Assembly: GCA_016709675.1 (NCBI GenBank)
Contig: JADJMH010000037.1
Location: forward strand, 62,001 to 126,000
Reading direction: 5' to 3'
From: Candidatus Accumulibacter proximus
GTDB lineage: Bacteria > Pseudomonadota > Gammaproteobacteria > Burkholderiales > Rhodocyclaceae
Length of the DNA stretch: 64,000 nucleotides
The notes below the pieces were generated by a model that saw only the letters and a program-made list of their open reading frames with translations, had not been told where the DNA came from and did no database searches. Positions 1 to 8,677 of the stretch are shown in pieces. The position numbers and the translations under genes were made by a program. Position 1 is the first letter of the stretch, and each line of letters starts with the position of its first letter.

Positions 1-384
1 GGGGACCATTCCACCGTACAGGATCACCTGCCACCCCATGCCCAGGCCTACTTCATGCGCGATCCGCAGTGGTGCCTGGCGCGGGCCATGACCATCGGGC
101 CGGCCTGTCTGGCGGTGGTCGAGAGCCTGTTCGCCAACCGCGTGCTCGACCACCTGCGCGCCGCCCAGGGGCTCCTTCGACTCGGCGACCAGTTCGGACG
201 CGGCCGACTGGACGCGGCCTGTAGTCGTGCGCTGAACTTTGGCACGCCAAGCTATCGCACGATCAAGCAGATCCTCAATACCGGGCTCGATCAGCAACCC
301 GAACTGATCGAGTCACCCGCGCTGGAAGCGCCTTATCTGGACGGGGGCCGCTTTAGCCGAAGTCCTGCCGACTCTCTACATTGA
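1..384 (+). CDS. istA: IS21 transposase IstA, C-terminal part
   Basis: The reading frame is open from base 1 and stops at 384, giving the last ~127 residues of an IstA-type transposase. The stretch YRTIKQIL followed by an acidic/hydrophobic tail is typical of the C-terminal region after the DDE catalytic core, which would lie upstream of the window. istB follows 54 bp downstream on the same strand, the standard IS21 order. IstA makes the strand transfers and IstB is its ATP-dependent helper. Whether the upstream part is intact cannot be seen. Confidence 0.85.
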   Translation, partial: GDHSTVQDHLPPHAQAYFMRDPQWCLARAMTIGPACLAVVESLFANRVLDHLRAAQGLLRLGDQFGRGRLDAACSRALNFGTPSYRTIKQILNTGLDQQPELIESPALEAPYLDGGRFSRSPADSLH

Positions 385-438
385 GCCGACACGCGGCACC
401 TCAATCCTCGCACCTTCATTCCCTGACGGAGTTCCCTC

Positions 439-1239
439 ATGAATCCCATGCCCCAACTCGAACCTCTCCTCAAGCAACTGCGCCTGTCCGGCATCCTCGA
501 TTCACTCGACGCCAGAAACCGCCAGGCCATCGAGGCCAAACTGGCTTACACCGATTTCCTCGCGCTTCTGGTGCAAGACGAAATCGCCCGTCGCGATCAG
601 CGCCAGTTCGCCCAGCGCCTGCGCAAGGCGCAGGTGGTCGGCGACAAGACCCTGGAACGTTTTGATTACACCCACAGTCCGTCGGTCAATCATGCCCTGA
701 TCGCCGAACTGGCAACCTGCCGATTCGTCACCGAACATTCACCCGTTCTGATCGCCGGCCCCACCGGGACCGGCAAGTCACATCTCGTTCAGTCGCTCTG
801 TCATTGTGCGCTGCGCGCCGGCCATGAGGTGTTGTTCATTTCGCACACCAAACTGCTGGCCCAGCTCCAGGCTGCCCGAGCCACCGACACGTTTGAGCGC
901 AAGCTACGGCAACTGGCGCGCATCGATGTCCTCGCCATCGATGACTTCGGTTTGCGTCCCATGCGCTCACCGCAGGATGAGGATTTCCACGATCTCATCG
1001 ACGCACGCTACGAGCGGACCACCAGCTTGCTCACCAGCAATCTTCACTTCGACGAATGGGGTGCGGCATTTCCCAACAAGTTGATGGGGGCAGCAACGCT
1101 TGACCGCTTGCGCGACGGGGCCTATCGCATCGTCCTCGACGGCGAGACGCGGCGCAAGCCACGGCCGATGCCGGAAACGACCTCGGCCGCACGCATCCCG
1201 CCTGGCAAGGCGCCTGCACCCCTCCAGGCTGCCCGCTAG
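439..1239 (+). CDS. istB: IS21 helper ATPase IstB
   Basis: This is a 266-residue AAA+ ATPase of normal IstB length. A Walker A motif GPTGTGKSHL is seen around residues 107-116 and a Walker B-like VLAIDDFG around 165-172, followed by the arginine-rich RYERTTSLLTSN stretch typical of IstB. The start at 439 (ATG) lies behind a GGAGTTCC sequence and gives the usual IstB N terminus, PQLEPLLKQLRLSGILDSL. IstB binds ATP and DNA, remodels the target and directs IstA. It appears intact, so the element could still be mobile if istA upstream is also intact. Confidence 0.93.
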   Translation: MNPMPQLEPLLKQLRLSGILDSLDARNRQAIEAKLAYTDFLALLVQDEIARRDQRQFAQRLRKAQVVGDKTLERFDYTHSPSVNHALIAELATCRFVTEHSPVLIAGPTGTGKSHLVQSLCHCALRAGHEVLFISHTKLLAQLQAARATDTFERKLRQLARIDVLAIDDFGLRPMRSPQDEDFHDLIDARYERTTSLLTSNLHFDEWGAAFPNKLMGAATLDRLRDGAYRIVLDGETRRKPRPMPETTSAARIPPGKAPAPLQAAR

Positions 1240-1514
1240 CACCCCCTCGCCCATCACCCCCTGGGGCGCTGCCCCAGACCCCGCACTCGCCGTGAGGCAG
1301 CCGCCGGGGATGAAAAAACTCCTCCCCGACAACTGCCTCCAGTGTCAGCGCCCTCCAGGCTGTCAAGGGGCTTTCGCGGCATAAACGCGCGAAGCACGCT
1401 TTTATTCCACGGTCCCCTGGACACCCTTCCGGACGCCAGTCTCCGGGTTTGCTAAAAACCAAAAAACAGCGTAAAAACTCACCCGTCCGAAACCGCAAAA
1501 CGACCACTTCTACT

Positions 1515-1558
1515 GGCCGCATTACGCCGCGATTCGGTGGCCGCATTAGGCCGCGATT
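1515..1558. repeat. Tandem terminal repeats of the IS21 element
   Basis: Two 20-bp copies differing at one base (GGCCGCATTACGCCGCGATT and GGCCGCATTAGGCCGCGATT) occupy 1515-1534 and 1539-1558, just inside the right terminus. Multiple repeated transposase-binding sites at the ends are a hallmark of IS21-family elements. Confidence 0.8.
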
Positions 1559-1563
1559 TGACA

Positions 1564-3208
1564 CGCCACGGCCCTTCATCTGCTCGTAGTAGCCTCTCGA
1601 ACGAACGTCGCGCATGAAAAGCAGTATTTCCAGCGGCTTGACGTTGGTGCCGGTGGCAATCATGTCGACGGTGACAGCGATACGCGGGTTGTAGTCGTTG
1701 CGGAAACTGCTGAGGATGCTGTCCGGGTCTTCGTCGGCTTTGTAGGTGACTTTCTTGCAGAAGGCGTTGCCCTGTCCATATGCCTCGCGCACGATGTTGA
1801 TGATGTCGTCGGCGTGGCTGTCGGTCTTGGCGAAGATCAGGGTTTTCGGAACTTCGCGGCGCCTTGGGAAAAGCGTGGCTTCCACCGCCACCTTCATAGC
1901 CTGGATGACCTGTCGGATCTGGTTGGGGTTGACCACCGATCGATCCAACTCCTTGCCGGTATAAGGAGTGTCTTCCTCGGCTTCGGCCCAACGCTTCTTG
2001 CGCGTCTGCCGGTCGCGATGATCCACCCACTCCCTGGCCTTGATCTCTGCACCCTTCTTGGTGATTTCGGTTTCAATCACGAAGACGTCATAGCCGACGT
2101 TGACCCCGTCGGCCACGGATTGCTCGTAAGTGTATTCGGCGACGATGTTCTCGTTGAAGAAACCAAAGGTGCGCTTGTCTGGCGTGGCGGTGAGGCCAAT
2201 CAGGAAGGCATCGAAGTAATCGAGCACCTGCTTCCACACGTTGTAGATGGAGCGGTGACACTCATCGATGATGATGAAATCGAAAGCTTCGACCGGGATG
2301 GCCGGGTTGTAACGCACGAGCTTGGCTTGATTCGAGGTTTGCTGGAGTTCGTTGAGCGAGACATCCTCGGCGGAATCGTCAATGGGTTCACCGGACAGAA
2401 TCGAATACATGCGCTGGATGGTGGAGATGCAGACCTGCGCGTGCGGGTCGATGGTCGACGAGGCCAGACGCTGGACGTTGTAGAGTTCGGTGAATTTTCG
2501 CCCATCATCCGGTGGCGTATAGGCCATGAACTCCTGATGGGCCTGCTTGCCGAGATTTCTGGTGTCGACGAGGAACAGGATGCGCTTTGCCCCACCAAAC
2601 TTGAGCAGGCGATAGACCGAGGTGATGGCGGTGAAAGTCTTTCCTGCACCGGTGGCCATGTGTACGAGGGCGAGGGGCTTGTTCTGGGCGAGAGATTTAT
2701 CGAGCCCGGTGATGGCGCTGACCTGGCAATCACGCAGGTCACGTGTCGGCAGCGCGGGCATCTGCTCGGCCAGGCGACGACGCAGAGACTCTGGTTGGTT
2801 TAGCCATTCGACGAGTTGTTCTGGCCGGAAGAAATGGAAGACTTCACGGGAGCGCGGCGCAGGGTCACGGTTGTCGGTGAAGCGGATGATCTGTCCGGTG
2901 CTCTCGAACAGGAACGGTAGTGGCGTGGTCTGCACACGCCATTTGAGGGCGGCATGAGCATAGCGCTCGGTCTGGGCTTCGTGGCTGGTGATGTTCTCAC
3001 CTGCTTCATCACGCTTGCCTTCGATCACACCCACCGCTTCACGGTTGACGAAAAGCACATAGTCCGCTGGACCGGTATCGGTGGGATATTCGCGGACGGC
3101 AACCCCCTCGGCGGCAGCCAGGTTGAGTTGCTTCATGTCCTGAATCGTCCAGCCCGCCAAGCCGAGTTTCTGGTCGATTTGCTGGCGTGACTTGGCTTCG
3201 GGAGTCAT
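1564..3208 (-). pseudogene. hsdR: Type I restriction enzyme R subunit (HsdR), cut by IS21
   Basis: About 548 residues of a type I HsdR are readable before the IS21 junction. From the ATG at 3208 the order is: the PD-(D/E)xK nuclease (Asp49, then Glu63-x-Lys65 in VIEGKR), helicase motif I MATGAGKTFTA, motif II DECH, motif III TATP, and motif VI up to YYEQMKGRG. The frame then continues into IS sequence, so motif VI and the C-terminal domain are missing. The start at 3208 (MTPEAKSRQQI) is preferred over an upstream ATG because the earlier residues look non-native. HsdR translocates DNA and cleaves at collision sites in the HsdR2M2S complex. No hsdM or hsdS lies in the window; they and the 3' remainder may lie beyond base 1. 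The enzyme is almost certainly inactive. Confidence 0.9.
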
Positions 3209-3367
3209 GCCGGCCTCCCCCGACCCAACCGCTGCCCGTTTGGCGCAATGAACGCAGTTGAGCCAAAGCAGTAACATAGGCTTATCAGCAGGTTACGGAC
3301 GACACGCACCCGGTTTTGGCTCAACGTTTGGCGCCCTTCCTGGAGATAGGCCTGGTTTTGAGCCAAA
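3209..3367. other. Gap between the restriction genes
   Basis: These 159 bp separate the AlbA/ATPase gene from hsdR on the minus strand. The sequence is somewhat AT-richer than the genes and contains repeated TTTGGCTCAA/TTGAGCC-type words (near 3255-3262, 3318-3326 and 3358-3364), which could be regulatory repeats. No gene is seen. Confidence 0.4.
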
Positions 3368-5005
3368 TCAGGCTGACACGGTATAGCGAGCGCCATTGCG
3401 TATCCCCTCCATGTGCAGTTTGCCTGCCTTTACCAGCACCTCAATCGCTCGCCGGATTTGGGATCGCGGGATTTCCGGGCCGATTCGCACATGAATTTCT
3501 CCAAGCTTCGAACGAGGATAGCGAGCCACATCCTCGAGAAGCAGTGCCGCAAGCCGATGCGGCTCAATGCGCTTGAGGGTGGTCGTGCTCGCAAAATCAA
3601 GGCTGCGCAACACCTCGGGGGCAACGAAATAGCGTGTCGCCTGAGTGCGGCCAGTACTCTGCACCAGGTTCCAGTCGATCAATCGCTTGAGCCATGGCTG
3701 CAGGGCATCTACCGCAGGCAGTTCCAGTGAGTGCGCCAACTCCCGCGCAGTCAGCGCCTCGTGCTGCGCAAGCAGCCCCAGAGCAATGCGTTCGCGCTGT
3801 GTGAGCTGGAATGCCTGATCAGCCTTGGCGATGAAGTCGATGACGCGCGGCTTGAGGATGCGCCGCCTGACGGTCACCTCGACACGGTCATGATGCTCTC
3901 GTGCCTCTGGCACCGGCCGCCCTTGGGAAAGCAGCACCTCGTACATCTTGTCGAAGCCGCTGCCTTCACGTTCCATCAGCTTGAGATCGTGAAACAGCCT
4001 GGCCATGTGTTCATTGCGCCGAACGGTGGTATGCAGAATATTGCCGGGCGTAACGCCCAGCGGCAGGAGTCCGGGATTGACCACCTCCAGACGATCCGGA
4101 TGCAGGATCAAGAAAATGTCACCTCGCTGCGTGTAGGGCCGATGCACCAGTGCATTGACCAGCAACTCGCGTACAACGATCTCGTCGTAAGCCGGAACAT
4201 TCTGGCGATAGAGCCCGTCTGGCAGTTCGTAGCGCTCACGAAAATCGGGCACCTCCCGCCATATCGCTTCGATGAGATCCATCGGGTTTAGGCTGAAGTC
4301 ATCCCACGTGAGTTTATTGACCTTCTGGCCAAGCTCATCGAACTTGATGAACTGGGCCACCGGCGCGGTTCCCAGACCAGCACGATCCTCGCGACGACCA
4401 ATGCACAGCACACCAAGGTTGGTCAGCCACTCCCCTTGTGCCAGCAAGTAATGGTCGAGCAGTTCCTGTTCCGTTTTTTCCTTGACCGAATCCTTGACGC
4501 GGTCAGACGCGCGAATGGCAACGATCAAAGTGGTCAATTTCTGACCATCTAAACGGGATCGAGGAATGTGTAGCGAAGTCTGGATTTCCCAGGGCAACGC
4601 CGAGCGCTCGGCAGCAAGCCGCATCACATCGTCGCCAACAACTGGCTTGCTCTCGTCCGAGACTCTCAGGAAGTAACGGCCGTCGGTAGTGGAAGCAACA
4701 GCCATCGAGCGAGGAATGCGCAGTTCGAGGTATTCCCCGCCGTTCTCTGCTTGGTGGATTTCGGGTAGAACGGCGACGCTTACCGTGCGTTCGCCGATCT
4801 TGCGCCGGAGAATGTCCGTAAGGGTTGGATTGATCCGCTGGCCTGGCGCCGGCGCGTCATTGTCATCTTCAATGCCGATCAGCAAGCGCCCACCCTGGGC
4901 ATTGGAAAAGGCAATGCAGTCCTTGGCGAGACCATCCCAATCGGCATTCTTGCCGGTGACAGCGCGCAAGGACTTCTTATCTACCAGCTGCCCCTCTAGG
5001 GTCAT
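3368..5005 (-). CDS. AlbA_2/Schlafen-type DNA-binding protein with a GHKL ATPase domain
   Basis: This intact 545-residue protein belongs to the COG2865-type family once annotated as 'transcriptional regulator / ATP-dependent helicase RecG-like'. The N-terminal ~130 residues form an AlbA_2 (Schlafen-like) domain (IAFSNAQGGRLLIGIEDDN). The middle has a HATPase_c_4 region (VVRELLVNALVHRPY, then NPGLLPLGVTPGNI). The C terminus (from about residue 400) looks like winged-helix DNA-binding modules (TARELAHSLELPAVDALQPWL). Such proteins are frequently found beside type I restriction genes, and here the gene lies immediately upstream of hsdR on the same strand. A role in defence or in regulating the locus is inferred from context only. 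The ATG at 5005 is the natural start. Confidence 0.82.
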   Translation of the reverse strand: MTLEGQLVDKKSLRAVTGKNADWDGLAKDCIAFSNAQGGRLLIGIEDDNDAPAPGQRINPTLTDILRRKIGERTVSVAVLPEIHQAENGGEYLELRIPRSMAVASTTDGRYFLRVSDESKPVVGDDVMRLAAERSALPWEIQTSLHIPRSRLDGQKLTTLIVAIRASDRVKDSVKEKTEQELLDHYLLAQGEWLTNLGVLCIGRREDRAGLGTAPVAQFIKFDELGQKVNKLTWDDFSLNPMDLIEAIWREVPDFRERYELPDGLYRQNVPAYDEIVVRELLVNALVHRPYTQRGDIFLILHPDRLEVVNPGLLPLGVTPGNILHTTVRRNEHMARLFHDLKLMEREGSGFDKMYEVLLSQGRPVPEAREHHDRVEVTVRRRILKPRVIDFIAKADQAFQLTQRERIALGLLAQHEALTARELAHSLELPAVDALQPWLKRLIDWNLVQSTGRTQATRYFVAPEVLRSLDFASTTTLKRIEPHRLAALLLEDVARYPRSKLGEIHVRIGPEIPRSQIRRAIEVLVKAGKLHMEGIRNGARYTVSA

Positions 5006-5020
5006 ATCTCCCTTTTGCCG

Positions 5021-5409
5021 TCAATCCAGAATGATCAAGAATCTTGTCGTTCTTACCACCGGGACCAGCAGCCCCTTAGGCCACGGGATTTCGACCAAAC
5101 CATAGCCTAGCCATCGTCTTCAGCGTGCGCGACGGATTCGGTGGCTTTCGGCCAGTCAATGTTGTCAGTTCAACGAGCGATCCCGGCTTGGAGTCACGAA
5201 TGGTCCGCCAGAGCGCCCAGTTGTCATCCGAGACGATCGCAGCGAGCGAACTGGTCGAGGGAAACCACCCAGTTGGCTCCCACCGACCTGGGTTGTGCCC
5301 CCTTCGCAATCGCCCACTCTCGTTCTTGAAGCTTATCCGGGCCATCACAGCAACAATGCGGCGGCTCATTGCGATGGCATCCGGGTACTACGCGGTGATC
5401 TTGCCGCAT
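5021..5409 (-). pseudogene. Frameshifted HTH (MarR/HVO_A0114-type) regulator
   Basis: Three minus-strand frames together give a short winged-helix regulator of the kind often paired with toxins: a start-proximal segment with DKLQEREWAIAKGA, the core DNWALWRTIRDSKPGSLVEL-TTLTGRKPPNPSRTLKTMAR, and a tail YGLVEIPWPKGLLVPVV ending at a stop at 5021. The segments connect only through one frameshift around 5270-5320 and another around 5103, where an extra C in AGGCTATGG breaks the usual 'KTMxRYGLV'. No adjacent toxin is recognised. The assignment rests on the LTGRKxxNxSRTLKTM helix-turn-helix. The gene is non-functional unless the shifts are sequencing errors. Confidence 0.6.
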
Positions 5410-5840
5410 CTTATCATGAGGTCATAATCAAGACCACGCAAACAGACTCGGCCCAAACCAGATTGGCACACGTCCTGATCGAACAGCACCTCCTTCACTT
5501 CCTTCGCGACCTCATCGATTCCAGCATCCCGATTCTTCTCGATGAAGTTGAAGACCCAGCGCACGATCACCCAGCCCGGCAGACCACAGCCGAAGATCAA
5601 GCCGCCCAGTGCCATGAGGCCGGTCATGGAATCCACCCACTCCTGCACCCGGAAGTGCTGGACGGCGATGGCCCCGCAGCCGATTCCGGTGACCACGGTG
5701 CTGATCGATCCGACATCTCTCGGAAACGCAATCGAAAGTGCGGAACGACAAGGCCCAGGGAGCCCCGTTTGTTTGGATAGAGCATCCCCCTCGGACAGTG
5801 GAGCCCTGCCGGTTGCGATCGATTGACCGCCCTCTCTCAC
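5388..5840 (-). CDS. Phage-type membrane protein, holin-like
   Basis: This 150-codon frame holds a hydrophobic core, with GIGCGAIAVQHF and MTGLMALGGLIFGCG followed by PGWVIVRWVFNFIEKN and a charged tail DEVAKEVKEVL. Two probable membrane segments with a charged C terminus, at the end of a phage tail module, fit a holin or a lysis-associated membrane protein. This is inference. The first ~40 residues and the last ~30 look unlike the core, so the true start may be a GTG near the SISTVVTG segment and the end may be frame-shifted. It overlaps the neighbouring small gene by 4 bp on the same strand. Confidence 0.45.
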   Translation of the reverse strand: MREGGQSIATGRAPLSEGDALSKQTGLPGPCRSALSIAFPRDVGSISTVVTGIGCGAIAVQHFRVQEWVDSMTGLMALGGLIFGCGLPGWVIVRWVFNFIEKNRDAGIDEVAKEVKEVLFDQDVCQSGLGRVCLRGLDYDLMIRCGKITA

Positions 5841-6130
5841 TGCCCACCCCCGAACACCTTCAACTTGACGAACGCCCCAGCGAGCAGCGCCAACACGAAG
5901 CCCGTCACCAGCATCCGGACGATCGTCAGCCCCGCCGTCTTCTTCGCCTCGTTGAACGCATCGCGCAGGCTGCGCAGTTCGCTGATGTCGCGTGCCGCCT
6001 CCGGCCCATCGAGCCCGACGTCCGACAACGCATGCCGCGCGCCTCGCTCCGCCGCTCGCTCCAGAATCGCTTCGAATTCTTCCTACGGCAGCGTCACCAT
6101 CTTGCGCCGCTCGACCTGGGTTTCTTCCAT
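5837..6130 (-). pseudogene. Small phage membrane protein with an in-frame amber codon
   Basis: Reading from the ATG at 6130, which has a GGAG Shine-Dalgarno sequence, gives MEETQVERRKMVTLP, then TAG, then EEFEAILERAAERGARHALSDVGLDGPEAARDI and a C-terminal membrane segment (MLVTGFVLALLAGAFVKL). The sequence on both sides of the TAG is clearly one protein, a small phage tail-module protein with one membrane anchor, so the amber codon is a mutation, an error or a suppressible stop. Re-initiation at the internal ATG (6028) would still make a 63-residue product. It lies just downstream of a hairpin that separates it from the tail genes. Confidence 0.6.
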
Positions 6131-6151
6131 CGTTTCATTCTCCAGAAAGCA

Positions 6152-6175
6152 GAAACCCGCCGAGCGGCGGGTTTC
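6152..6175 (-). terminator. Hairpin terminator after the tail genes
   Basis: A perfect 9-bp stem, AAACCCGCC / GGCGGGTTT (6153-6161 with 6166-6174), has a 4-nt loop and sits in the gap between two minus-strand phage genes. The T-run after it is short (TTTC), so it may be an attenuator or a weak terminator. Confidence 0.55.
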
Positions 6176-6199
6176 GTCAGTGATTTCGGTACAGGGGAC

Positions 6200-6421
6200 T
6201 CAAACCTCGATCAGTTCGATCGGCAGATTCGGCGCCAAGGCCTCGACCAGCCCGTCGCGAACAAACACCCGCTGCCCGATCGCCGCGTGACCACGTACCC
6301 TCACCCGCCCGCCACCCGGCAACTCGACGGTGACCACACCCGCACCGGCATCGATCACCGTTCCCGCCTGCAACGGTGGATCCGGCAGCAACCCCCGAAA
6401 CTGCTCGTACAGGTTATGCAT
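6200..6421 (-). CDS. Small phage protein, 73 residues
   Basis: The intact frame starts MHNLYEQFRGLL and contains a beta-rich GTVIDAGAGVVTVELPGGG-RVRVRGH segment, ending APNLPIELIEV. Its start overlaps the end of the preceding tail gene by 8 bp, so it is translationally coupled. The repeated short beta strands suggest an OB- or spike-like fold of the sort found in small baseplate proteins, but no family is recognised. Confidence 0.55.
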   Translation of the reverse strand: MHNLYEQFRGLLPDPPLQAGTVIDAGAGVVTVELPGGGRVRVRGHAAIGQRVFVRDGLVEALAPNLPIELIEV

Positions 6422-8285
6422 AGGTCTGCACTCCGAGCGTCTGCCAGACCTCCGGCAGGCCTGCCTCGACGTGCGTCGCGCGCACCATCCCCAATCGCGT
6501 CACGCTGCCGTCCTGGTATTCGACGAACGCCCCCGGCGCGATGATCCCGGTCGCCGCCCACACCGGCAGGCGCAGACTCACCTCGATCTGGCGACCGGTA
6601 TCGGCCAGCACCGCGAGGCCCCGTTGCCGGGCCGCTGCCGCTTCCGTGATCAGCGGATCGACGACCATCGGCGCGAGCACCTCGCCCGCCGTCCCGCCCC
6701 GCGTCACCTGCCCAAGCACCCCGACTTCCTGACCCGCCACGAAGACCCGGTTGTAGGCCGGTTTCTCCAGCCATCGCACGGACTCGCGGGCGACCGCCTC
6801 GACCGGCAGCACAAAGTCCGGCGTCACCGTGTGCCATTCCCACGGCGCCACCGGATAGCGATGCCGCACGCGCAGGCTTTGCTCTGTCGGATGCGGCAAC
6901 AGATCACCCCCGGCCGCCGCGGCGATCGCCGCCAGCGCCTCGATCCACGTCCCCTGATACGCAAACACCCTGGCCGGCACGATCCAGTCCGTGAGACCCC
7001 AATCGACGGTCCAGCCCAGCGACACGCCATTGAGCGTGAGCACATCGTCCATCAACTGCCGCGCGGTACGCGCCTCGGCATTCGAGAACGTCATCACCGC
7101 CGCGTAGGGCGCCGCCAGAACCGCATTCCGACCCCGCCCCGACACCCGAATACTGGCCTTCCCGAAACGGCGCTCCCGGCGGATGCCTTCGGCCAGCACC
7201 CGAAACGTCGTGCCGTTCACCCGGACCACCAGTTCGACCGGCGCCGCCGCGCGGCCCGGGTCGACGAGCGGCTCGGCGATGGCCGGCAACTCGGCCTCGA
7301 ACCCCCACGTCCAGGATCCCGCATCGAGCGACAGCGACAGCGTCAGAACCGGCACCTCGACCCCATCGATGAGACGATGGAGCGAAACGTCATTGAGCAC
7401 GAGATAGACCCTCCGAACGGGAACGACGACCGTCGTACCCGGGTGGCCCGGCGACGCGTCGCAAACGAAGACCAGGTGCGCGTCCGCCCGCCCCGGCAGC
7501 GCAAACACCAGATGCCCACTCGGCGTGTCGCACGGCGAAGGCACGGGCGGTACGGGCGGCCGAATGACGCTGACGCCGATGGGCGGCACCCTGGCCTCCT
7601 GGAATCGCCCGTGCCAGGCCTGGCTGTACGGCGTCGCGACCTCGAAACCGCTGCCGTTCGACCGCTGACGACGCCTCGCAACCTGCCAGGCAGTCTCGCG
7701 CGACGTACGGGACGTTCGATCCCCGTCCTGGTGCCGGAAGCGCGTGCCATCGTGGCGGGAGTCGGCGCCCTGGAAGATCCCGACGCGGTCTTGCCAGACC
7801 CGGGTCGCCTCCTGGTGCGCCGCCGCCATCGACGCCCCCAAACCCGAGCCATCCCGGTGCCGCACCGCCCGGTTGATCGGCATCCGGCAGAGCGTCCCCG
7901 GCAGCCCGTGCTCGATCCCCGCCGACGCCCTCGTCGCCGCTTCCCAAAACGCGGCCCACCCCACCGGCGCGCCCGACGCGTCCTGCTGCCACCAGGCGGT
8001 TCCCGCCTCGGCATGCCGCGTCCCTTGCCACGCGTGGACGGTCTGCCCGACCGTCGGGCGCTGCGTGTTCGAACGGTACTGCGCCGACAGCCGCGCGGTC
8101 AGCGGCGCAAACACGCCGGTGATCGTGACCCGCTCCACCGTCACGACCCGGACCGCGACGCGCAGCGCCGGGAAGGCGCCGCGGATCGACACATTCGCCT
8201 GGGTCGGCGCCGTGTCGCTCTCTCCAAACACCAGATCGCCGGTTGTCCCTGGCGTCTGCTGGAAGAGTAAATCGGTCAGGCTCAC
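6414..8285 (-). CDS. Phage tail/baseplate protein, 623 residues
   Basis: The start is placed at the GTG at 8285 (VSLTDLLFQQTPGTTGD): its GTGA overlaps the TGA of the upstream gene, and the residues before it look like readthrough of that gene in another frame. The N-terminal half is low-similarity and beta-rich. The C-terminal half (GTWIEALAAIAAAAGGDLLPHP, then LRVRHRYPVAPWEW) resembles the receptor-side domains of phage tail hub proteins. No enzymatic motif is visible. Position in a run of overlapping phage genes supports a structural tail role. Confidence 0.6.
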   Translation of the reverse strand: MSLTDLLFQQTPGTTGDLVFGESDTAPTQANVSIRGAFPALRVAVRVVTVERVTITGVFAPLTARLSAQYRSNTQRPTVGQTVHAWQGTRHAEAGTAWWQQDASGAPVGWAAFWEAATRASAGIEHGLPGTLCRMPINRAVRHRDGSGLGASMAAAHQEATRVWQDRVGIFQGADSRHDGTRFRHQDGDRTSRTSRETAWQVARRRQRSNGSGFEVATPYSQAWHGRFQEARVPPIGVSVIRPPVPPVPSPCDTPSGHLVFALPGRADAHLVFVCDASPGHPGTTVVVPVRRVYLVLNDVSLHRLIDGVEVPVLTLSLSLDAGSWTWGFEAELPAIAEPLVDPGRAAAPVELVVRVNGTTFRVLAEGIRRERRFGKASIRVSGRGRNAVLAAPYAAVMTFSNAEARTARQLMDDVLTLNGVSLGWTVDWGLTDWIVPARVFAYQGTWIEALAAIAAAAGGDLLPHPTEQSLRVRHRYPVAPWEWHTVTPDFVLPVEAVARESVRWLEKPAYNRVFVAGQEVGVLGQVTRGGTAGEVLAPMVVDPLITEAAAARQRGLAVLADTGRQIEVSLRLPVWAATGIIAPGAFVEYQDGSVTRLGMVRATHVEAGLPEVWQTLGVQTYA

Positions 8286-8677
8286 CGGAGCACCGCCGAC
8301 GTCATCGCCACCACGCCGCCGGCCCACAGCGTCGTGGTCGTCAATTCGCACTCGGCGCCGCTACCTGCCTCGCCCGCGTCCAGGTCGAACGCCGGCACAC
8401 CGTCCCGATTGACGAAGCGCGCCCAGGTCGCCAGGCCGCTGTGGACGATCATGCCCGGCTCCCGCGGCCGCAAGGTCAGCGCGCCATCGGCGACCCCACC
8501 CGCGGGATCCTGCAGTGGGATCTCGACCAGCATCGCACTCGTCGGCAACTCGTCGGCCGACGCCGGCCGCGGGTCACCGTAGAGGCGAGCCGCCGCCGCA
8601 CCCAGGCTGCCGGTGTTCAGAAAGGCCAGCCGACCCGCCAGGGCCGCTTCCCGGCAGGCCGTCGATTCCGCGATCAC
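8282..8677 (-). CDS. Phage tail-module protein, 131 residues
   Basis: The intact frame overlaps its neighbours at both ends (4 bp each), as expected for a coupled phage operon. It has an N-terminal acidic helix region (MIAESTACREAALAGRLAFL) and a beta-rich C-terminal half (GALTLRPREPGMIVHSG, TTTTLWAGGVVAMTSAVL). No family is recognised. It is probably a structural component of the tail tip. Confidence 0.5.
   Translation of the reverse strand: MIAESTACREAALAGRLAFLNTGSLGAAAARLYGDPRPASADELPTSAMLVEIPLQDPAGGVADGALTLRPREPGMIVHSGLATWARFVNRDGVPAFDLDAGEAGSGAECELTTTTLWAGGVVAMTSAVLR

Larger units (their letters stand above)
1..1563 (+). mobile_element. IS21-family insertion sequence, right part
   Basis: The end of istA, all of istB and the right terminus are present; the left end lies outside the window. 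The right terminus is placed at 1563 because the sequence there ends in TTGACA (IS21 ends are bounded by TG...CA) and because the minus-strand hsdR reading frame is cut exactly there, right after codons for Gly-Arg-Gly. IS21-family elements carry repeated transposase-binding sites near their ends, and a 20-bp direct repeat is seen at 1515-1534 and 1539-1558. The target duplication cannot be checked without the left end. Confidence 0.9.

Noticed and set aside
1031..1563. C-terminal 180 residues of a 748-residue reading of HsdR
   Set aside because: This part is the antisense of istB and the IS21 terminus, lacks HsdR similarity, and begins exactly at the IS end; it is readthrough, not protein.
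6330..8270. A 646-codon plus-strand frame opposite the phage tail gene
   Set aside because: Arg/Pro/His-rich composition typical of a shadow; the minus-strand frame fits the overlapping phage operon.
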